Shown here piece by piece: positions 6,015 to 9,864 of a stretch of DNA of 9,864 nucleotides; position 1 is the first letter of the stretch; every line of letters starts with the position of its first letter. Origin of the DNA: Clostridia bacterium (GTDB taxonomy: Bacteria; Bacillota; Clostridia; Christensenellales; CAG-314); contig JAQUSX010000012.1 of the NCBI GenBank assembly GCA_028710055.1, forward strand, positions 1 through 9,864, in the 5' to 3' direction. A model generated the notes under the pieces. It saw only the letters and a list, made by a program, of their open reading frames with translations, ran no database searches and was not told the origin of the DNA. A program made the translations under genes and the position numbers.

Positions 6015-7676
6015 TTATAACAATTTGTAGACTACCGTTTCATAAGGGCGCAACACGCATTCGGTGAGTTCTTTCGGGCTGTCGGGGTAATTGGATATTA
6101 TTAGCTCGGTTTTGTTAGCTGCGACGGGGGAAACGAATTTGTAATTTCGTTTAGTAAAATTCGCCGCCAAAAGGATTTTTTGCCCCTCATACTCTTTTGT
6201 GTAACAATAGAGTTTGTTGCCGCCAGTTTTTATTAGCTCGTATTTTCCAAAAATCATCGCTTTATTTTCTTTTCTTATTTTGAGTAATCTTTTGTAAAAA
6301 TTCAAAACGCTGTCGGGGTCATTTTTTTCATTTTCGACGTTTATCTCGGGGTAAGCGGGGTTGACTTTCAGCCAAGTTTTTGGATTAACCGAAAATCCCG
6401 CTTGCGGAGAATTGTTCCATTGCATTGGCGTGCGGGCGTTGTCACGGCTTGCGTAGGCAATGTTTTTCATAGTTTTTTTGACGCCGAAAATCTTTCTCAT
6501 AAGGTTGTAGCTTCTTTTCGCCTCAACGTCCTGATAATCGTCTATATTAGTCATTCTAATACTTGTCATTCCGATTTCTTGTCCTTGATAAATAAACGGA
6601 GTTCCCGATAAGCACATTTGGACGGTGGCGAGCATTTTTGCCCCCAAAACACGGTACTGCGGTTCGTCTGAGCAATATCTGCCTACGATACGGGCCTGGT
6701 CGTGATTTTCAAAATACGTAGCGTTCCACGCTTTGCCGTAAAGTCCAGTCTGCCAGCGTTCGTGAGCTTTTTTGAGTTTTTTTATGCTGAATTTTCGCAC
6801 TAGCTGTTTTACGCCGAAATAGTTGTCAGCGTCCATATGGTCGAACGCAAAAACGGTGTTCAGCACTTGATTGTCTTCGCTTATATATCGCAAAGCTCTC
6901 GGCACATTAATCATAACGCTTTCACCGACTGTAAAAGTATCGTATTTACTCAATACGTCGGTTTTCAGCTCTTTGAGTATATTAAACATATTTTTGTTGT
7001 CTATATAATGCTCGCTTCCTGTAAGAAAAGAGCTTTTTCCGTCGGGCAGCCCCGGAGTTTTATCCAAAATAGTTATCACGTCGCAGCGGAAGCCGTCCAC
7101 GCCTTTATCAAGCCAAAATTTCAAAATATCTTTAATTTCTTGCAGTACTTTCGGGTTTTGATAATTAAGGTCGGGCTGGTTAACGTCAAACAAGTGCAGA
7201 TACCATTCGTCAGTTGTTTCGTCGTATTTCCAAGCTGAACCGATAAAAAATGAAGTCCAATTGTTCGGCGGTTTTTTGCCGCTTTTTCCCGTGCCTTTTC
7301 TCCAAAAGTAATAATCGCGGTAAGGATTATCAACGCTTTTGCGGCTTTCGGTAAACCACTTATGCTGCGAGCTTGTGTGATTTATGACCAAATCCATAAT
7401 ACATTTCAGTCCGCGTTTGTGCATTTCAGATAGCAGTCTGTCAAAGTCTTCCATAGTGCCGTATTCGGGGTTTATAGCCACGTAATCGGAGATATCGTAA
7501 CCAAAATCCGCGTTCGGGCTTTGGTATAACGGGGAAAACCAAATCGCGTTTACGCCTAGCGAAGCGATATAATCGAGTTTGCTAATTATACCGTTAATAT
7601 CGCCGATTCCGTCGCCGTTGCTGTCGCAAAAGCTGCGCGGATAAATCTGATATATCGACATATTTTTATAATCCAT
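6015..7676 (-). CDS. GH13 alpha-glucosidase, probably oligo-1,6-glucosidase type (MalL-like)
   Basis: A 553-residue cytoplasmic enzyme (no signal peptide) that hydrolyses alpha-glucosidic bonds in short malto- or isomalto-oligosaccharides. The N-terminal IYQIYPRSFCDSNGDGIGD (8-26) includes the Asp/Asn calcium-type loop. GH13 regions are DLVINH (95-100), GFRCDV (195-200, nucleophile Asp199), TVGE (249-252, acid/base Glu252) and NHD (324-326, Asp326 stabiliser). Val200 after the nucleophile is the residue linked with alpha-1,6 preference in this subfamily. The barrel, the B domain (about 101-170) and a beta-rich C domain (about 475-553) are all present, and the length is normal. The start at 7676 is preferred over an upstream in-frame ATG at 7733. 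GGAGG lies 8 bases before 7676, and the predicted promoter puts the transcript start near 7698, downstream of the upper ATG. It is divergent from the phosphoglucomutase gene. Confidence 0.94.
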   Translation of the reverse strand: MDYKNMSIYQIYPRSFCDSNGDGIGDINGIISKLDYIASLGVNAIWFSPLYQSPNADFGYDISDYVAINPEYGTMEDFDRLLSEMHKRGLKCIMDLVINHTSSQHKWFTESRKSVDNPYRDYYFWRKGTGKSGKKPPNNWTSFFIGSAWKYDETTDEWYLHLFDVNQPDLNYQNPKVLQEIKDILKFWLDKGVDGFRCDVITILDKTPGLPDGKSSFLTGSEHYIDNKNMFNILKELKTDVLSKYDTFTVGESVMINVPRALRYISEDNQVLNTVFAFDHMDADNYFGVKQLVRKFSIKKLKKAHERWQTGLYGKAWNATYFENHDQARIVGRYCSDEPQYRVLGAKMLATVQMCLSGTPFIYQGQEIGMTSIRMTNIDDYQDVEAKRSYNLMRKIFGVKKTMKNIAYASRDNARTPMQWNNSPQAGFSVNPKTWLKVNPAYPEINVENEKNDPDSVLNFYKRLLKIRKENKAMIFGKYELIKTGGNKLYCYTKEYEGQKILLAANFTKRNYKFVSPVAANKTELIISNYPDSPKELTECVLRPYETVVYKLL

Positions 7677-7684
7677 ATTTTTTT

Positions 7685-7689
7685 CCTCC
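7685..7689 (-). promoter_or_regulatory. Ribosome binding site fixing the GH13 start
   Basis: GGAGG on the minus strand is 8 bases from the ATG at 7676-7674. It excludes the longer frame opening at 7733. Confidence 0.85.
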
Positions 7690-7704
7690 AGTATTTTCGT
7701 CTTA

Positions 7705-7733
7705 ATTTTAACATAAATATTTGCGCGTTTCAA
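7705..7733 (-). promoter_or_regulatory. Promoter of the GH13 gene
   Basis: On the minus strand TTGAAA (7733-7728), a 17-base spacer and TAAAAT (7710-7705) with a preceding TGT (extended -10) form a strong promoter. The start is near 7698, giving a leader of about 22 bases. Confidence 0.82.
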
Positions 7734-7765
7734 CCCGATTGAAATTCTTTTGTTATTTTATATTA

Positions 7766-7775
7766 GCTTGCAAGC
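7766..7775. promoter_or_regulatory. Perfect 10-bp palindrome over the pgm -35 box, candidate operator
   Basis: GCTTGCAAGC is its own reverse complement and contains the whole -35 hexamer of the phosphoglucomutase promoter. It lies 32 bases from the outer edge of the divergent GH13 -35 box. A repressor bound here would block pgm directly. The palindrome is seen in the sequence; the operator role is inferred. Confidence 0.4.
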
Positions 7776-7796
7776 AAAATATATATGTGTTAAAAT
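7768..7796 (+). promoter_or_regulatory. Promoter of the phosphoglucomutase-GH3 operon
   Basis: TTGCAA (7768-7773), a 17-base spacer and TAAAAT (7791-7796) with TGT just upstream (extended -10). The start is near 7803. The leader of about 36 bases carries GGAGG at 7826-7830, 8 bases before the ATG. Confidence 0.8.
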
Positions 7797-7838
7797 ATAC
7801 CAAAGATTTATCAAATTTTTTTATCGGAGGCAAGCCTT

Positions 7839-9494
7839 ATGGATTACCAAAGCGCATACGATCTTTGGCTAAACAACGTTATGGATAAAGAAGTTATTGA
7901 ACAATTAAAATCAATGTCTAAAAATCCAATTAGGAAACAAATGTGTTTTGCCAAAGATCTAGAATTTGGCACGGCGGGAATCCGCGCGGAAATGGATGCG
8001 GGGACAGACCGACTGAATATTTATACCGTTGCGCGCGCGACGCAGGGCGTGGCTAATTACGTAAAATCGTGTTACGGCGAATGCGTGACGATTTCTTACG
8101 ACAGCAGAAATAATTCCGAATTATTCGCAAAAATAACCGCTTCGGTTTTCGCCGAAAACGGTTTAAAAGTTTATATAACCGGAAAAGTGCAGCCGACAGC
8201 GATAGTGTCTTATATGACAAGACATTATAACGCTGAGTGCGGCGTAATGATCACCGCTTCACATAATACCAAAGAGTATAACGGATACAAGGTATACGGC
8301 AAAGACGGCTTCCAAATAACCGAAGACGCCGCGATGAAAATAACCGAAGAAATAGAAAAAGTTAATCTTTTCGACGTAAAATATCTCAGTTTTGACGAAT
8401 ATTTGAAGTCAGGTCAAATCTCGTATATGAACGGCGCGGTTATGCGTTCGTATATGAACGCGGTTATGGCTCAAAGCGTAGGCAGCGCGGAAGGATTATC
8501 GGTTGTATATACTCCGCTCAACGGCGCGGGACACAGAATAGTACCCGAAATTTTGGAACGGATAGGCGCAAAAGTCATCAAGGTGGTGGAACAATCATTT
8601 CCCAACGGTAATTTTACCACTTGTCCTGTCCCAAACCCCGAAAAACCCGAAGCTCTTACGCTCGGTCTAAGGTACGCTGAAACGCAAAAAGCAGACTTAT
8701 TGCTTGCCACCGACCCCGATTGCGACAGAGTGGGAGTAGCGGTAAGACATAATGACAAATACGTCAGACTTAGCGGAAACGAAATAGGAATACTTTTGAC
8801 CGATTATTTACTTGCGACAAAACGCAATCACGGCGTTTTGCCCGTGGATCCCGTAGTTATAAAAACGATAGTTACCAGTTCGCTTACCGACAAAATCGTT
8901 GCCGATTACGGCGGAATAACGGTAAATTTATTGACGGGTTTTAAATATATCGGCGAATATATTACAAAAATGGAACGCGAAAAAACTCTTGACCGATTTA
9001 TTCTCGGTTTTGAAGAAAGCTGCGGATATCTTAGCGGTTCGTACGTCAGAGATAAAGACGGCGTTAACGCTTGTATGCTCATAGCCGAAATGACTGCGGA
9101 ATATCTTAGACACGGCATAACGCTCGTGGACAGAATAAACTTTATTTATAATAAATACGGCAGATATTGGCACAAACAGCAGACGTATTCTTTCGGCGGA
9201 GTGGACGGTTCGGCAAAACGCGTTGAGATAATGAAAAAACTACGCGAACACCATACCGAATCTATAGCGGGAATAAAAGTAACGTCAAAGCAGGATTTAC
9301 TTGGTACCGATATGGAAGAGTTGCCCCGAGCGGATGTGTTGATATACAAACTTAGCAACAATGCGCAAATAATTTTGCGTCCGTCGGGAACTGAACCACT
9401 AATAAAAGCGTACATAACGGTCGTCGGAGATTCCGCTTACGCTAACTTAATAACGGATAAAATTATCGAAAGTCTAAACAATTTCTTTAATTAA
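7839..9494 (+). CDS. pgcA: Alpha-phosphoglucomutase (phosphohexomutase superfamily, PgcA-like)
   Basis: A 551-residue cytoplasmic enzyme that interconverts glucose-1-phosphate and glucose-6-phosphate through a phosphoserine. All four active-site loops are visible: FGTAGIR (43-49), the phosphoserine loop TASHN (139-143, Ser141), the magnesium loop DPDCDR (292-297), and the sugar loop GFEESCGY (390-397). The phosphate-binding loop RPSGTEP (514-520) is near the C-terminus. The length fits the Bacillus PgcA type rather than the shorter 450-residue GlmM/ManB type. The start is ATG 7839 with GGAGG 8 bases upstream. A local tandem duplication encodes SYMNGAVMR/SYMNAVMA (195-211). It lies 22 bases upstream of the GH3 gene with no terminator between, so they form an operon. 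The exact sugar preference (glucose versus mannose) is inferred from family length and context. Confidence 0.94.
   Translation: MDYQSAYDLWLNNVMDKEVIEQLKSMSKNPIRKQMCFAKDLEFGTAGIRAEMDAGTDRLNIYTVARATQGVANYVKSCYGECVTISYDSRNNSELFAKITASVFAENGLKVYITGKVQPTAIVSYMTRHYNAECGVMITASHNTKEYNGYKVYGKDGFQITEDAAMKITEEIEKVNLFDVKYLSFDEYLKSGQISYMNGAVMRSYMNAVMAQSVGSAEGLSVVYTPLNGAGHRIVPEILERIGAKVIKVVEQSFPNGNFTTCPVPNPEKPEALTLGLRYAETQKADLLLATDPDCDRVGVAVRHNDKYVRLSGNEIGILLTDYLLATKRNHGVLPVDPVVIKTIVTSSLTDKIVADYGGITVNLLTGFKYIGEYITKMEREKTLDRFILGFEESCGYLSGSYVRDKDGVNACMLIAEMTAEYLRHGITLVDRINFIYNKYGRYWHKQQTYSFGGVDGSAKRVEIMKKLREHHTESIAGIKVTSKQDLLGTDMEELPRADVLIYKLSNNAQIILRPSGTEPLIKAYITVVGDSAYANLITDKIIESLNNFFN
8421..8471 (+). repeat. 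In-frame imperfect tandem duplication inside the phosphoglucomutase gene
   Basis: A 27-base unit (8421-8447) and a 24-base unit (8448-8471) both begin TCGTATATGAAC. The second lacks three bases (a codon) and then reads GCGGTTATG like the first. They encode SYMNGAVMR and SYMNAVMA. Confidence 0.7.
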
Positions 9495-9516
9495 ATTGTG
9501 GGGAGAATAAAATAAA

Positions 9517-9845
9517 ATGGCGAAAAAAATAATAGACGAATTATCGTTAGAGCAAAAAGCCCGTTTAGTGTCGGGAGTAGGAATGTGGTGGACAATGGGT
9601 TACGAACAGCCTCCAGTTCCTTCCGTACGTATGAATGACGGACCGCACGGACTTAGAGTTCAGGACGAAGAAGACGTAAGAAATATAAATCAAAGCAACA
9701 TAGCCACTTGTTTTCCAACAGCCTGCGCGTCCGCGTGCAGTTGGGACGAAAATTTGCTTTACCAAATGGGCGAGGCAATAGCCGAAGAAGCGTTGGCGGA
9801 AAAAGTATCTACGGTGCTTGGTCCCGGCGTGAATATAAAACGCAG
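9517..9845 (+). CDS. GH3 family beta-glucosidase, N-terminal fragment cut by the contig end
   Basis: Only the first 109 codons are present. ATG 9517 is preceded by GGGAG (9501-9505), 11 bases away. The sequence has the GH3 N-terminal pattern: LSLEQKARLVSGVGMWWT (9-26), then VRMNDGPHGLR (37-47), FPTACASACSWD (66-77) and LGPGVNIKR (101-109). The last block is the typical GH3 substrate-binding stretch that normally continues to a SPLCGRNFEYFSEDP-like segment. Most GH3 beta-glucosidases exceed 700 residues, so the nucleophile Asp and the C-terminal domains are missing here. No signal peptide is seen, which suggests a cytoplasmic enzyme that cleaves imported beta-glucosides. Bases after 9845 are adapter and must not be translated. 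It probably shares the pgm promoter. Confidence 0.92.
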
Positions 9846-9864
9846 AGATCGGAAGAGCGTCGTG
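9846..9864 (+). other. Illumina TruSeq adapter contamination at the contig end
   Basis: AGATCGGAAGAGCGTCGTG is the exact start of the TruSeq read-2-side adapter sequence (reverse complement of the universal adapter). It directly interrupts the conserved GH3 motif after codon 109. It is an assembly artefact, not genomic sequence. Confidence 0.97.

Noticed and set aside
6837..7238. 133-codon open frame antisense to the GH13 gene
   Set aside because: It is a frame shadow of a strongly conserved enzyme, with no motif and no promoter.
7677..7733. 19-residue N-terminal extension of the GH13 enzyme starting at 7733
   Set aside because: The predicted transcript begins near 7698, GGAGG precedes the ATG at 7676, and the family N-terminus begins there.
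7721..7738. CcpA cre site at the GH13 promoter
   Set aside because: TTGAAACGCG resembles the start of a cre site but the CG is one base out of register and the right half does not match.
8471..8758. 95-codon open frame antisense to phosphoglucomutase
   Set aside because: It is a frame shadow of a conserved coding region with no recognisable domain.
1..9864. CRISPR array, transposon ends, tRNA or rRNA genes
   Set aside because: No regularly spaced repeats, transposase, integrase or tRNA-like cloverleaf was seen on either strand.

Overview
The window looks like one end of a metagenome-assembled contig from an uncultured low-to-mid GC Bacillota (Clostridia-like) bacterium. This is inferred from gene content and order: a nadD/yqeK/rsfS cluster, a QueT transporter, a DUF378 protein, an nfeD-floA operon and GH13/phosphoglucomutase/GH3 sugar genes. 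Strong sigma-A-type promoters and GGAGG-type ribosome sites agree with this. I cannot name the genus. The last 19 bases (9846-9864) are Illumina adapter, not genome.

Layout. 1-507 (-): a membrane-anchored protein of unknown function that runs off the left edge. 594-2053 (+): a fused NadD-YqeK protein and RsfS, overlapping by ATGA and closed by a strong terminator. 2230-2469 (-): a small DUF378 membrane protein, divergent from queT (2568-3062, +), a predicted queuosine-precursor transporter. queT converges, 11 bp apart, on a membrane-anchored Ig-like/carboxypeptidase-regulatory protein (3074-3532, -). 3681-5769 (+): a three-gene membrane-microdomain operon of short NfeD, flotillin FloA and an uncharacterised anchored protein, with a terminator. 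6015-7676 (-): a cytoplasmic GH13 alpha-glucosidase. It is divergent from an alpha-phosphoglucomutase (7839-9494, +), which is followed 22 bp later by a GH3 beta-glucosidase cut off by the contig end.

How the genes fit together. The left third is housekeeping: NAD synthesis, an HD hydrolase of the YqeK (Ap4A hydrolase) family and ribosome silencing. The middle is membrane organisation. The right third is a glucoside module: the GH13 and GH3 enzymes would release glucose, and phosphoglucomutase links glucose-6-phosphate and glucose-1-phosphate. The GH13 and pgm promoters face each other and a perfect 10-bp palindrome overlaps the pgm -35 box, so shared control is plausible.

I found no CRISPR array, transposon, phage, toxin or defence system, and nothing that amounts to a clearly new system. 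The points most worth a second look are: (i) apparently leaderless transcripts for nadD and queT in a genome that otherwise uses good Shine-Dalgarno sites; (ii) the uncharacterised third gene of the flotillin operon; (iii) the NadD-YqeK fusion with a variant nucleotide-binding motif; (iv) the adapter at the contig end, which corrupts the GH3 reading frame.
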